A DNA stretch of 64,000 nt from Branchiostoma floridae (Eukaryota; Chordata; Leptocardii; Amphioxiformes; Branchiostomatidae). Location: positions 24,913,739 through 24,977,738 of the forward strand of contig NC_049982.1 in assembly GCF_000003815.2 (NCBI RefSeq), written 5' to 3'. The position numbers were made by a program, and so were the translations under genes. Positions within the stretch are counted from its first letter, which is position 1; each line of letters opens with the position of its first letter. The notes below the pieces were generated by a model. That model was not told the origin of the DNA. It ran no database searches and was given only the letters and a program-made list of their open reading frames with translations. Shown here piece after piece: positions 1 to 13,000 of this stretch.

Positions 1-759
1 CTCCAAATGTGCTTATATGTTGTACCCTTATGGGAAAGGCCCTTAATACAAATGTCAAAGATAGGGATGTCTCTGAGACATTAAATGGAGGTCCCGTGTT
101 TGCGGACGAATAGCAAAATGTAGTTAGGGCAGCTAAGAATCCATGAAAAAAAAATATATAGCACAAGACAATCATTGACAAACAATCCATTCTTTGGGAC
201 TGTTGATAAGATTGAAGACTTTATATGTTTCATGATGAAAAATCTTTTTAAAAAAAATCTGACTTGTACAAGTTATTCTATGCTAATCATTTGCTGACAT
301 CTTGCATGCAGTACACTTGAAATATATTCTGTAAGCAGAGTCATGAAGATTTTAAATAAGAAAATTGTGGAACCCCTTGCTGTAGTTTGTATAAGCCCAT
401 TAGAACATGAAATATATAGCTGCATTTTTTATATCAAAAACCCAACTAAGCAATGGAGAAAAGGACACTTTTTAAAGATTCTAAATTAAAATAGAACTGA
501 TAATCAGATATGGCATTAAGAAGTCGAAATGTACCAGATAATGTGCAGAAACAAATTCCAGGGTCATGAGATGGCTATAGTTATTTTATATTGATAGGCA
601 GTGTAAAACATGCTTTGTAAGTGTCAATGTCAAACTTGGATACTTTGGATATGTAATTAGCCCAGAGCCCCAGACTGTATATAGATAATCAAACTTTGTC
701 AGAAACTATATATATTTCCACCTTTACTGTCGCGCTTCACTTGTGAAGTCATTGTGCAT
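1..759. other. Noncoding AT-rich left flank
   Basis: I see no coding exon here on either strand. The stretch is AT-rich with many stops in every frame. It could be the 3' untranslated end of a plus-strand gene lying off the left edge, because a polyadenylation-like AATAAA occurs at about 1156, but nothing in the sequence proves it. Confidence 0.35.
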
Positions 760-989
760 ATAAGCCTTCTCACATTAGTTAGGGCGCATGTGCGGCGACA
801 GGAATTCTAGGTAATATGTCAAAGTGTAAGGCACACAAAAAGTAAACTGTCCTTGTCTTCACCATTATTTCGATTCGCATAACAATATCCAGACAGGTTT
901 TGTTTTCTTATTGTGTGCCTTACCCTTTGACATATTACCTAGAATTCCAGTCGCCGCACATGCGTCCTAACTAATGTGAGAAGGCTTAT
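760..989. repeat. Near-perfect foldback element (79-bp arms)
   Basis: The left arm 760-838 and the right arm 911-989 are reverse complements with about 3 mismatches in 79 bases, separated by a 72-base spacer. Arms begin ATAAGCCTTCTCACATTAGT. This is the structure of a MITE or foldback transposon, and the low arm divergence suggests a recent origin or arm homogenisation. A decayed relative of the spacer and one arm lies at about 51640-51805. Confidence 0.85.
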
Positions 990-1331
990 TGCTATGGTGG
1001 TTGTCTTGTATATAGAGTGCCTCTAAGGTTTGTGACCAAAATTTGTTGTACTTGATGTTTGTCCTCTACACTTGTCTACACAGTATATATTCATTGTTCT
1101 CTACATGTTTCAGGTGTATATTTAATATCACACACTTTCCTGTGGTATGATGTTGAATAAATCTATCTGTGTGCAGTGTGAACTCTGGCTATAGCGTTAT
1201 TAGTGTCCAACTTAATGCAATTGCGACTGATACATACCCTACAAGCACAGATATCTCCAGTTGTTAGAGATGAAGAATACGATGTAAAGTAGAAAGCCCC
1301 ACAAAAATGGCTAAAAGCACTCAGAAACAAG

Positions 1332-2446
1332 CCGGTGTGACAGCGATCTCGCCCCCCCGGCGATCTCGCCCCCCGGGGGGGCGTTTTCGCCCCCCTTTAG
1401 CGTTTTCGCCCCCCCCCCCAGAGCAGCTGGCTACTACATATTACAGGTGCGCTACCTGGTACTATACTGCACCTGGGGAGTAACGTATATGGTGTGTTAC
1501 CTGGTACCTATATGGCACCTTATTACCGTACCAAAAGATGTCATACCTCGAAAGTCGATCCTATATTGTTCGGTGCAAACATGACATTGAAATGAAAAAG
1601 ACAATTTTTGCAGCTGAGGTGGCATAAAAACAGTGCTACTGCGAACGTATAAATCAACACCGTCTATGGTACGGAATACGTCAGCTATAAGTTTTCAATT
1701 TGTCACAGTGTTTTCTTTCTTACACACGTACGTAAATAATAGTTTCTCATTATAAACACTATCTACGCGCAAGTTGATATAGCTGTTGCTAAATGCTACA
1801 CAAACACTGGTAAAGTACCTGTCTTAAGAAACACGGGTAAATGCATCAGTTCCTAAATACTAGAAAAAACAGTCATGTTGGAGGTGAAGATATCCCTTGG
1901 CCAGGTGCATATACCAAAATGTGCGTTATTCTAATTAATACCTAATATTTGCATAATTAATAAAGACATTACATAGTTCTTTTGTGGTCACTTCATGGTA
2001 GAGACTTCATATTGGAGTTGTGGTCACTTCATGGTAGAGACTTCATATTGGAGATATATAGGTTGCTTGAGGACAGGTGAATACAATTAAATACATCTTA
2101 TGTCAAGACTCAGGTATATGCAATAATGGGAATACAAGGGACCAAACCCTCCTTGTCTGAAACAAGTTCAACTATCTTATTACCATGTAATTACGTTAAT
2201 ATTGATACTATGAATGGAGTTATGTATCAAACTCGTGTACTTATATCATTCTGAAACTACATTTTGTGATTTATACCAATCAACTTTTAAAATGTCATGT
2301 AAACCCGTTTTTTTGGGGGGGGGGCGAAATCGCTAAAGGGGGGCGAGGTAGGGGGGCGAGATCACTAGCCGGGGAGGGCGAGATCGCTAGTGATTTCGCC
2401 CCGGGGGGGGCGAGATCACGGGGGGGCGAGATCGCTGTCACACCGG
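1332..2446. mobile_element. GC-rich TIR transposon, non-autonomous
   Basis: The ends are inverted repeats of about 26 bases beginning CCGGTGTGACAGCGATCTCG, seen at 1332 and as its complement ending at 2446. Just inside each end are runs of a short unit of the form GCGATCTCGCCCCCC or GCGTTTTCGCCCCCC (about 1345-1422, and its complement about 2311-2435). The roughly 0.9 kb between is ordinary AT-rich DNA without a transposase reading frame. ORFs predicted across 2266-2710 are by-products of these C/G runs. Confidence 0.75.
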
Positions 2447-3042
2447 TGCCAAACCTCTGAAACCGGCTCTGCATTCTCGTCCAAACCAAGAGAACGGTAC
2501 TCCAGAGAGGTGAAAACTAGCCCACGCGCGAAGCTTAGAGACAGTAGCAGCACGCAGTATATCATGGAAGATTCACAACGCCTCACGTCACACGCATCCC
2601 ACCCAGTACCCAACTCCTCTGATTGGTTATCCTCCCAAATCGGCTTAATTGACCACCTGTCTGTGGCACGCGGTGACAGGTGTAGCGCTATAAATAATAT
2701 ATCGTGTTAGGCCCAATAGACCGGCCCTGATTGTCCATCACAATTAGTAGATCAGCCAATGATAGCATGGCAAATAGCAGTTCGACCAATGAGAGAGCGG
2801 CTGCATTTGCATTTGTATCTATATGCTTCTTTTGTATTTCTACAATTTGACGAAGGCTGGCGACAGTGCACTACGAGGTCGATCTATTTATTTCATTTTT
2901 GTTGTGATTTTATAATCTGACAGCAAGACTTATGGTTTGAGAGCGTTGTTGTATGTCGTCCACATGATCTGCGTGTAAAAAGCGGCCAATAATAAGTACA
3001 GGCCCAAAGAAATTTAAAAGTACTCCACTCTACATAAAGAAA
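2447..3042. other. Noncoding intergenic DNA
   Basis: No exon with credible splice sites or recognisable protein similarity is visible. A CCAAT-like ATTGG occurs near 2622 and ATGCAAAT-like motifs near 2810, but these are not enough to call a promoter. Confidence 0.4.
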
Positions 3043-3269
3043 TAGTCAAACAGGCAGGATAAAATCCTCACAGACACAGCACGATTAAATCATTGGTGAA
3101 TTACTCCAAAGAAGACGTGACCTCTGGATTTTTGTATGATTGAGAAGACTATATCGGATGACTGGGTAGAGTCCGACTACGTATACGTTCAAACGAAGCT
3201 TTGTGGGTTCATGCACTTGGGACATAACTGTGATCAATAACACACTCATCAGAGAGCTCCATGACGGTA
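3043..3269. repeat. Direct repeat copy 1 (~230 bp)
   Basis: This segment is repeated at 4155-4389 in the same orientation with only scattered substitutions and one 8-10 base insertion in the second copy. The copies flank the TIR element 3271-4153 almost to the base. Confidence 0.85.
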
Positions 3270-3270
3270 A

Positions 3271-4153
3271 CATGCATTGGCATAATACCGGTTATAAGCC
3301 TTATACCGGTCGATTAAAAATAGTGGAACTTAAAGAGATCTACACATGCAACAATAGTTATTTCTGAGGTATGCACACTTCAGACATCTAGGTGTCCAAT
3401 ACATCATTTACAAAGCATCGATAACAATGCATTCGAAGACAACAAGACCAAACGTTTTCAGGTCATTTTCGGGGCAGGCGAGCTCGTCGTGGGACAAACA
3501 CACTGTCACGTTCATCGCCAGATTTGTAGATAATAATCACATGTGCTCACGGCACAAGACGAGCATGATTCAACAGCAATCTTGAATTTCTTTTTGTGAC
3601 CTACAACTCGTGTAAAAGTGTGAGGAACCGTTGCATTATCGCCCGGATCTACGGCTGAATGGGTCAAATTGAACGTACGCCGCCATTTTCCCGCCATTTT
3701 TAATGCTACGGCCAGCAGTAAAGTTTTACGTCATAGCGGTTGTGACGGACCAAAATTAAATGAAAATTCTTGTCAGTATACGCCCATTTTCTCATGACTT
3801 TTTGTATGCTCATGCAGATTTTTGTTTTGTGCAACTACTAACAGGAAAGAAAGGAACAACAGAGGATGTATAAAGGTACATAGCGGCAGTTAATTGTGCC
3901 GTGTTTCGTTCGGCCGGTATAGTGCACCCCCTTCCAACCACGCGCCCGTTCTCCGTGCAATTCCGCGGTGTGTTCCAATTACGATATTATGTTTTTAGCA
4001 GGACCAGAGAGACAAAATAATTTACACAGAAGAAGTGGCAAAGGTAAGCTGTGACAGCAACATGTAACTGGAGAAAATGATGCGTTGATCAATTGCCCAA
4101 TTAGCATTGCTTGAGAAATTGCAGTAAACCGACCGGTATTATGCCAATGGATG
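3271..4153. mobile_element. TIR element between two direct repeats
   Basis: The left end CATGCATTGGCATAATACC and the right end, read as its reverse complement, agree over 22 bases with one mismatch (3271-3292 and 4132-4153). The interior of about 840 bp has no convincing coding frame. The element starts one base after direct repeat 1 and ends one base before direct repeat 2. Confidence 0.7.
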
Positions 4154-4154
4154 T

Positions 4155-4389
4155 TAGTCAAACAAGCAGGATAAAATCTTCAAAGACACAGCACGGTTAA
4201 ATCATTGGTGAAATACTCCAAAGAAGACGTGACTTCTGGATTTTTGTATGATTGAGAAGACTATATCGGATGACTGAGTAGAGTCTGACTAACAGGCTAC
4301 GTATACGTTGAAACGAAGCTTTGTGGGTTCATGCACTTGGGACATAGCTGTGATCAATAACACACTCATCAGAGAGCTCCAGGACGGTA
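4155..4389. repeat. Direct repeat copy 2 (~235 bp)
   Basis: Second copy of the segment at 3043-3269, same orientation. It carries a small insertion near 4291-4300 relative to copy 1. Confidence 0.85.
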
Positions 4390-7300
4390 GAGGGAATGGC
4401 ACCTAATACCATATAATTGCAACTAATGGGTCCATATTTGGTGATATTTCAAACTTTATTACAGCATCTGGAAGCAAGAATACCTTTAAACGGTCTACTA
4501 ACAGACATTAAGGACCCTTACTGCTTCAAGTGTGGGGTAAAGGCATTGACAATGGATAACGCTTTAAAAGGAATAGTTTTTAAAGGCTCGACTGACATTG
4601 GCTGCATTCACTTGTAACATGTATCCGTATCATGAAAGTTGGCGGGAAGTTATATGAGTCAGACGTCTCGCATGGAAACCTTGACTTGACGGTGGCTGAT
4701 ATCGTAAACACCAGTGCCACAAACGGTTTATCCAAGCACAGAAGTGGTGCACTGACGTCACATGATATTGGAAGATTGCTGGATAGAGTGTGAGAATGCT
4801 TTCTTCAATAGGGGAGGGTTTCAGCCCAAATGAAGACGATCGAAGATGGGTGTTTCTAGCATTAGTGGACGTGCGTTGGGGAAGAGGGTGGCCAGCGTGC
4901 ATACCGGAGCGACTACTCTTCTAACATTATAACGTCACCAGAAAAAACAAACAAAAAAAACAAGTTGAATATTGAATTTCCTGACACTGACTGGGTGATA
5001 TCTAAGTGCAATGCTTGAGTAGTCGACGTCCCTTGGTTTGCCGTGTTGAAGTGACAGGTAACCTGACTAAATCGTTAGTCGTGCCTCTAATACTAGTACT
5101 AGTAGTAGCGCGCTTTGGTCGCGGGAGTGACAGCGCCTTCTGGCGTGAGTTAAGTATTTTGCAGCGTTCTCTTCCACCTATATACGTCACCTTCACAACA
5201 AACTCGGGCAACATTCCAGTACCCTATCGGTAGCTCCTATATACAACGTTGTAATTATAAATCCCCTCACCACGTCTAAGAAAAGAACATATTTGAACTG
5301 GATGTATAAACATTATTCTTTACTTGTTTATTTTAATAGAAGCTTGTCAATTCAATGATTGTAAAATAAGACAGTTCTTTATTCCGTATCAATGACGCAG
5401 ATACTGCGAGAAACGAAATGAAACAGTCCAGAACCTACTGGATGGCGTTACATATATATATATACTCTTGAACATGTATGGACAATTTGACCACACTAAT
5501 CATGCAATTCCATCATGGCGCGCCAGATATCTAAGAGTCATCTATCTGTCTACATGTACATGTATCTGTATCTGTCGATTAAATCGATGAGTGTTTATGG
5601 TGTCGTATACTGCAATCGAAAAATAACTCATGATCTATTGCAATAATCCAACTGTATACTAATCTGGATCAAATCTGATCTGTGCACAATTTTGGAGAAT
5701 TTTGGTTTATGTATCATTACGCTTGTTATAAAAATCATCAAAATGTCCACTCACCTTGTATACTTATCAACACCAAGTCATGGCATTCCCATAGACGGCA
5801 CACTACATGACGTGACTCTGGATTTCACAGACAACTCGATTTATTATGACCTTATTACGCTTCCGGGTCACATTGAGTCGTGCACGCGCACCTTCTACCG
5901 GATCGTACCGGCACGACATAAGTATTGATATATCAGGAAAACGATGACAATACAACGTTTACACATTCTCACATGATATGTGTATGAAGCGTGTTAAACG
6001 CATAAGCAAGTTACACACATAAAATACGATGACAACTTAATTTACTTTTTTGTCGCCAATTTCCCCCTACGGCTACACTAATGTACGACGAATTTGGTAA
6101 TCTCTCTGTGCTTTCTATGAATTATCAAAATACAATGTAAAATTTATCAAAATGCATCAAAAAGAGATTTGCATGCGCAGTGATAGAAGGATGGTCATCA
6201 ATATTTTGTGTGTGTGTGCGCGCGTGTGTGTGTGCACGTGCGCATTGAAATTAGGCACTGTTTTCGCATACATAAATAGAACATTAAGAATTTATCAAGG
6301 CTTTTAAACAAACAATAATCTAGCATTGCAACTTTGTACACATTTACTCTTTCCATTTTACACATCAGTCAGACATCCCCAAACGCACCAGGGGATTAGT
6401 CGAACTGAAAAGTTATGATTGAAGGATAAGCCTCTGTGCTTACCTCATCCCTCTAGGTTCTGTTTGACGTCAACTCTCAATTACCATGGGTACCCTTAAG
6501 CAGGTATCTTATTAGACTACGTCAAATTGCGACAAATTGTGCAAATGATCATGAAGTGCATTTTGTGGTCCTAAGTTGCGATTATTTGATTCAGAAAATA
6601 ACTTAAATCTAACGGAATTTTTTTTTTTTAATTCGTAATTTACAAAAAATGACGAAATACGTATATGTATTTTTTATAATACCTTTATACTCATGTTGCA
6701 CCAAGTATCATAAGTTTTGTCACTTTACACATTATTTTATTGTGTTTATTTATTCACTGAGCTTTTTAAAAAAATAGGTAGATAACACTGAGATTTCCAA
6801 CGAACTGCTCATTTTGGGCTTTATATGCAAATGTGTCGCAAGTTAATTAGTGTGACCAAGACAGAAAATTAGCTCAAATTCACAAACGTTGGCACAATTT
6901 CTTGGTGCTATTTGGCGCTACCCAGTGACCTAACCGCTTAAAATAAAGACTGGCTTATTAAAACACGGTGTTATGGAGACCTTCAATGCAGAGAATGTCC
7001 TAAAGACCTGGATGTATCTAAAGTGCACAAGCCTCTGGGTTTAATAAAACTGATCTCTATAAATTCCCTTCTTTTATCTCATTTTCTCATGTGCCAGTCT
7101 AAGGTTACCCCGTGGAGTTATAACAAATGATGTGATGTTAATAAGGGATTAATACTAGGGAAGAGTAATGAGCTAATGTATAGGATAATCATCTGTTTTT
7201 CTCCCTGCTCCCTTGGTTGTCTTTAGATTCTTTATTCGTGCCGTGTTTACAAAATTCACAGTACAGTGATAAAGTTCAGCATGTGCAGAAGCAAAGTTTG

Positions 7301-7553
7301 ATAAAGTAGTAATCCAATATTTGCGAGCAAAAGTTTCGCAGAACATTTTTTCCCCACATTGATGAAAATATCACTACCATCATTTTGAGGTTGTCTCCCG
7401 GACCACGTTCATTCTTTCAATCATAGATCAAAGAATATTTTGGTGTTTCAAATCCTTGACTTGTACGCTGAAATCCATATTTTGGAGGCAATAGAACTTA
7501 CATTTATGTGCCTGATAAATGTACTGTTTTAGTAACAGACGTAGTAGATATAA
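4390..7553. other. Noncoding intergenic DNA
   Basis: No gene could be supported. A 61-codon open frame from an ATG at 5743 to a stop at 5926 has fairly even codon use but no recognisable family, no introns and no promoter, so I do not call it. A GT/GC microsatellite lies at about 6208-6243. Confidence 0.4.
6208..6243. repeat. GT/GC dinucleotide microsatellite
   Basis: Alternating purine-pyrimidine run of TG and CG steps, a potential Z-DNA former. Confidence 0.85.
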
Positions 7554-7680
7554 TCACCAAGTAGATCTTGCGTGGCATGAGATAGCAAGATCTTCGGGTG
7601 GCCAGTTAACTCCTTTGCCGGCTAAACTCCTTCCCCAGCTTATGATACTATCTTATGCCACGCAAGATCTGCTTGGAGAT
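7554..7680. repeat. Foldback MITE (TCTCCAAGCAGAT family)
   Basis: AGATCTTGCGTGGCATGAGA near 7563 and its complement near 7650-7673 form a hairpin, with ends resembling TCTCCAAGCAGAT. Much cleaner family members lie at 54188-54340 and 36408-36500. A fragment of the same internal sequence recurs at about 7930-7980. Confidence 0.7.
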
Positions 7681-8247
7681 TAGAGTAAATACACTTGTAA
7701 GTTTGCTGCGGGATAATGATTGCTACCTGAAACTTCTGACAGTTTCTAAAAAAGCATCCAGTTGCTTGAGTATACGTAACTGTTATCTGAGGTATCTTAT
7801 TACCTGGATGCCAAACCTAAATCGAAGCATTGTTTAATACAATTTGATACAAATGAGAATCGGCCATGTTAACCTCCAACCAGATCCAAGATGGCGTAAT
7901 GTATAGTATCAAACCCACCGTTTTTGACTCCCTTTGGCCGGCTATACTCCTTGTCCAGCTTTTATACTATCTTATGGCACCATAGGGTCTGCATGAAAAT
8001 TACGGTCATGTATGATATATATGACGGTCACCTGAACTTCACCATTATGATTCTAATTCCGCTGATGTAAAATATTTATCATATCAATATTATATCACTG
8101 TACTAGTTTCTGCAAAACCATGAAATTATACCCTGAAACTCAACAGGCACGTGTCGGAATCAGGATGTCTAATCATAGGCCCCAGCAGGCCTAGAACAGG
8201 CCACGCGTGATAGTCAAAATACAAGGATGTAATGAACGAGTTTCTTT

Positions 8248-8270
8248 TGTGTGTGTGTGTGTGTGTGTCA
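8248..8270. repeat. GT dinucleotide microsatellite
   Basis: A run of about 11 GT/TG units. Open frames spanning it on both strands are artefacts of the repeat. Confidence 0.85.
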
Positions 8271-8279
8271 TATTTAACC

Positions 8280-9540
8280 TTGAACGTTTCCCCGAAAGGA
8301 TGAAGAGTGCCAAAATAGCTGTTGCTTTGCGGTTGAAGCTACTCGGTACAAACGCACGTGTGCAGAATACGGTCAAACGGTATGTCGTGGCCGTGCATGT
8401 ATATGAAGAGACAGCCTTGATAATAACCGAGCGATTTGCTCCATATTCATAGTTCTGTCGTTGAAAGAAAAAGAAAAAAATCAAAGTTTTTGAAGGAAAA
8501 AGTTGTCGATCAGGTATCAGAAATTGCTTGCTTCGCATTTACTTGTATAGTATAGTTTATTGCAGATTCTTGCCCGAGGGCTAATTGCAGGTAACATGGA
8601 AGGTTACATACAGTGCAAGCAATATACAAGAGTCTATATAACTCTAACAACTCTAGATTCTGGGTTGTTGAGTAATTCATGCATATTATGCTCTTCCATT
8701 TATTCAATTTTTCATGCTTACGTATCTATACATTATAACTACAACGGTAGCATTCTCAGATTCCTAAGTTTTTTGGGAGGCCCAAAAATAACCATACTGC
8801 CATACATGGCTTCTCATGCATATTCTTATTAACCGATATTATTCCATGACATGATGTTTGCATATGATAAGCAAACAAACAAAAATCATACGTGAACAAA
8901 ATCATTTTCCGTACTGAATGAATACGAGATGTCAAATGTATAACGTCTTCTTGTTGAACCGTAGACAATAAAAACCAACAGGTCTGTACACTTTGACAGT
9001 TTACGCTATGGCAGTGGGAACTCTGTACCAAAGAAAACAACATATCTATGATATGGTCACATATGATGTGATGTTTAGAACGTGAAGTCCATAAATGAAT
9101 AAATGCAGCATTACCAGAAGGACTACAGAATCCTAGGATTTGGGGGCGAGGTATTTTATGAATGCAAAGATTCAGTAAAACGGCAAAGACAGCAAATCGA
9201 CTCATAATACTCTAATTCCTTTGGCCTGAGGTAGTCACCACATAGAGTTTATCATCGATGCTAAAAATAGCTAAATCCATGTCACCGTTACAAATCAAAT
9301 CACGCATTATAAGATCCCTTGGTGTTAACTGGAATTTATTTGAAAATTCGAACAGACCAATCGCGACCAGGTTTTGAATCTGAAATAAGAGATTCGACTG
9401 ACCATGTCACAAGTGTGTACCAGAAATAGAAACAGGGCGTATGGCAGAAATAATAAGTGATAAATATAGATGAAAGTAATATCACAAAAGCTCCCTCCAT
9501 TGCAGGCTTGTGATGAAATGTCCCTAATGAAAAGAAGACG
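8280..9540. other. Noncoding upstream flank
   Basis: I see no supported gene. The 149-codon minus-strand open frame at 8756-9205 has no recognisable domain, an odd Cys/His-rich composition and no splice or promoter context; I treat it as chance. Confidence 0.4.
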
Positions 9541-9550
9541 AGCGTAATGG

Positions 9551-9608
9551 TGACGTCACGGTGACGTCAGAGGCTCCGGCGAGGCGACCATCAATTACCA
9601 GTATTTAA
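9551..9608 (+). promoter_or_regulatory. Paired CRE promoter of the three-exon membrane protein gene
   Basis: Two perfect cAMP-response palindromes TGACGTCA occur at 9551-9558 and 9562-9569, 11 bases apart start to start, so on the same face of the helix. A TATA-like TATTTAA follows at 9602-9608, which would place transcription start near 9630. CREB/ATF factors bind such sites in animals. A second TATA-like stretch (TATAAATATAAA, about 9992-10003) sits just before the coding ATG and could serve an alternative start. Confidence 0.55.
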
Positions 9609-9794
9609 CCGCCGCTATTACCCGGCAGTGGGTGGGAGTATCCAGCGCCTCAACGCACAGCACAAAAATCAATAATCTTCTTCATGCTTGAGTAAACGTG
9701 TAGAAGAGGTAACCCCGCATTCATACATACGCGAAGGACACCGTTGAGACTTGCAGTGGACAGCGGAACGGGAGTGGAAAATCTCCGTATCACC

Positions 9795-9887
9795 ATGCCT
9801 GACATCACGAAGAGCCGCTGGAAACCTGTTGGGAAACCCTTTGGTGTAACGCCACTTGTAAACGGCGTGCTTCGCGGGAACTCATGA
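9795..9887 (+). other. Upstream ORF, 30 codons, in putative 5' leader
   Basis: ATG at 9795 in a good initiation context (CACCATGC) opens 30 codons and stops with TGA at 9885-9887. A second short ORF starts at 9884 and overlaps that stop in the ATGA arrangement. If transcription begins near 9630, these precede the main ATG at 10029 and would be expected to lower its translation. This depends on an unproven leader without an intron. Confidence 0.4.
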
Positions 9888-10028
9888 GCCGGCGATGCGA
9901 AGATTTTACCGACTAAGATTAGGCTTAGTCTTGAAGATTTAGTAATGGTACGGACAACTCGTTTTTGCAGTTTAATCTGCTTGTGATATTTTTATAAATA
10001 TAAACCGCAGTGCTCTACACAGTTGAGC

Positions 10029-13000
10029 ATGTTATTGCAATATTCCGGATCAGAATGGGTCGTTGCCACTTGGATTGTTGTCGTTTTGATGACGAACGTT
10101 ACGAGGGAAGCAAGTGGTGGTCGAATCCCTAAAAGGACTGCAAGCATCGACAGCCTTCTACAATCCCTGGATAACAAACAGGTGCAGTTTGAAGACCTGA
10201 TGAACCGGCTGGAAGAGCAGCTTAACATTGGAGTCAACAGGACGATCGCTCCAGGTAGGTTTATCAAATGAATTATAATTGCCATGTATTGAAGTCCATC
10301 AACTTGATATATTCCGAATAACTCTAGTTAAAAACGGATATACATGTAGTTTACCCTACGAATAGAAGTGAATTCGTTGAACATTTAATATTAACTAAGC
10401 AGCAGCATTGAAAGATGTTTTGATTTGGTTATTCATATAATATTTTTCTGCATACAAAAATGATAACTGTATCAGCAACTTGGACAAGCTAACAGCTATT
10501 GTATACAGAAAACGTTCGTGTAGCCTCCAGATGAATTACAGCTAGATGCAACATATCTATATCGCCAACACTTTTTCGTCATACTTGAAGTTGAGCGATG
10601 TAAAAATAAAATCTCGAGTTGATTTCAAAATTCAAAATTACCTTTGCAATGCGTTGCAATGAGTTTTCGGTTACATGTTTGTCAATCTATCCTTAGTAAC
10701 TCTTCTTTTCACTTGCCCTGGGTCAAGAATTGAAGTGATCTCTGGCAGACATTACATTGAACAGCGCCCTCGAAAAAAAACGAGCCAAAATCTAGGGCTT
10801 GTTGATGTAAAGAACTGTGTTTTATCAAGATAAGAAATACAATGTTAAAGTAAGGTGGTATCTCATTGCACTTGAGGCACCGGTGTGGTACTGCAGGGCT
10901 CGAAAGACTACTCAACGAATTTCAGAGATAAATAACAAATTCTCCTACGTTTTGTGTATTTTAGTGTCTTCTAAGTCATACTTTTACGTATTACGCAATA
11001 TCTAAATTATAAAATACCAGCAAAAATAACATAACAGCGACTCAGTAAACGAACCCTACAGTGCCCCACCGGTACCCCAAGTGCAGTGAGATACCATTTT
11101 TATCCATGCCTTTTACACCAGTATATTTGAAGTGCACATACCGCGGGAATTACTGATTCGGCATCAGTAGATGTATGTTAATACACAGTTTGTTGTTCTA
11201 ATCTTACCCAGAAGAATTGTAAATGTAACAAACGTCAACGTATGCTGGATCTCGAGATATTTGAAGAGAGAGATTTAACCTCATCTTTCTGCTTGGAGCT
11301 TATCAAGTGATCTTTTCTGGTGATTTCACCACTTCCTAAGAGCTTACGGGGTAAGATCATAGATATCAACACATCAAACGCGTCTCAACATGAGTCCTGT
11401 TTTCCTTGGGCTTTCGAAACAAGTTTGCCTATGACTTTCTAATCTTACCCAGAAGAATTGTAGGTGTAACAAACGTCAATCTAGTGATATTTTCTGGTGA
11501 TTTCGCCACTTCCTAAGGGCTTATGGGGTAAGATCATAGATATCAACACATCAAACGCGTCTCTACATGAGTCCTGTTTTCCTTGGGCTTTCGAAACAAG
11601 TTTGCCTATGACTTTCTAATCTTACGCAGAAGAATTGTAAATGTCACAAACGTCAAAGTATGTGCTGCATATATCGAGATATTTGAAGAGAGACATTTAA
11701 CGACATCTATCTGCCTGGAGCTTATCAAGTGATGTTTTTCTGGTGATTTCACCACTTCCTAAGGGCTTATGCGGTAAGATCATAGACATCACTACATCAA
11801 ACGTGTCTCTACAAGTCCTTGGGCTTTCGAAACGAGTTTGCCTGTGACTTGATCTATTTGAAAGCCATGCTCTATTTCCTTTCTTGATCGTGTCTGAGGT
11901 TAAGTAGCAAAGCTTTATGGTCCTTCCCCTGCACGGAGCTCCGTCTAATGGATTGGAGTATCTCTAGGGGAATGGTTGTCCGATGACTTTCATCTCATTG
12001 CCTGTCTAGAGTTCACTCGATCCGCATTCAAGAGGTTGAATTTCAACTGAAAAGCGTCGATAGAAGAATGAAAGCTTTGAGATACAACTTGGATATGAGC
12101 AATTGATATTCCGATACAAATTTTATCTATATTTGAGATATTTTTTCGTTGTTGTTGCTACAAAGATACTGTGCCAATTTTTCCTAGAATGTACATGCAT
12201 GCTTTTATGTAACTAAATAGTGTCGCTAAAAGGTTAAAAGCTTGAAAATACCGATTTGATATAAGCAAAAGATTGTATTTCACATACAAAATCTATACTA
12301 TATTTCCATTGTTGTTGCTGAAAAGATACTGTGCCGATGTGTTCATTAATTTACGTCTATGTTTAATTTGCTTTCATATAAATCAGCTCAGTGTTTATAT
12401 TTTGCGTCAGATTTCATTGTATGTGGAACATTTGTATGGGTGGAAAATTCATGTAGCAAAAACAACGGCAAAGTAAACAATTTGCGAACCACGTTGCTCG
12501 GCAAGACTTTCCATGTGACTCTATCCCTCAGCGCAGCCAGCAATATAAAACACCTTGTTATCAATTTTTTCTGCCTCAGGGAACCCTATAATAGATATGA
12601 ATAGCTTATTGGAAGGTCTCGGAACGAAGCAAATCAAATAAAGCGTGCTCTCTTTGCCATCTGGGTTATATTTAGCGACATGAATTGTACATAGGCCGAG
12701 ATAAGTTGTAACAAGTCATCTGATTTGTCCCCTTGATAGAATAAGCTGTAACAGGCCATTTGATTTGTGCCCTTGATACAATAAGTAACAAGCCATTTGA
12801 TTTGTCCCCTTGATAGAATAAGCTGTAACAAGCCATTTGATTTGTCCCCTTGATAGAATAAGCTGTAACAAGCCATTTGATTTGTGCCCTTGATACAATA
12901 AGTAACAAGCCATATGATTTGTCCCCTTGATAGAATGAGTTATAACAAGCCATTTGATTTGTGTCTTTGGTTGCAAAAGTTGTGAAAAGTCATGCATTGA

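Noticed and set aside
2266-2710. Gly/Arg-rich open frames on both strands
   Set aside because: Produced by the G/C runs at the end of the TIR element 1332-2446.
5692-5928. 78-codon open frame with fairly even codon use
   Set aside because: Single exon, no family, no promoter; not distinguishable from chance, though worth a transcript check.
8756-9205. 149-codon open frame on the minus strand
   Set aside because: No recognisable domain, unusual Cys/His content, no splice or promoter context; an open frame of this length is possible by chance in AT-rich DNA.
12634-12997. Three overlapping repetitive peptides on the minus strand
   Set aside because: They are the three frames of one minisatellite.
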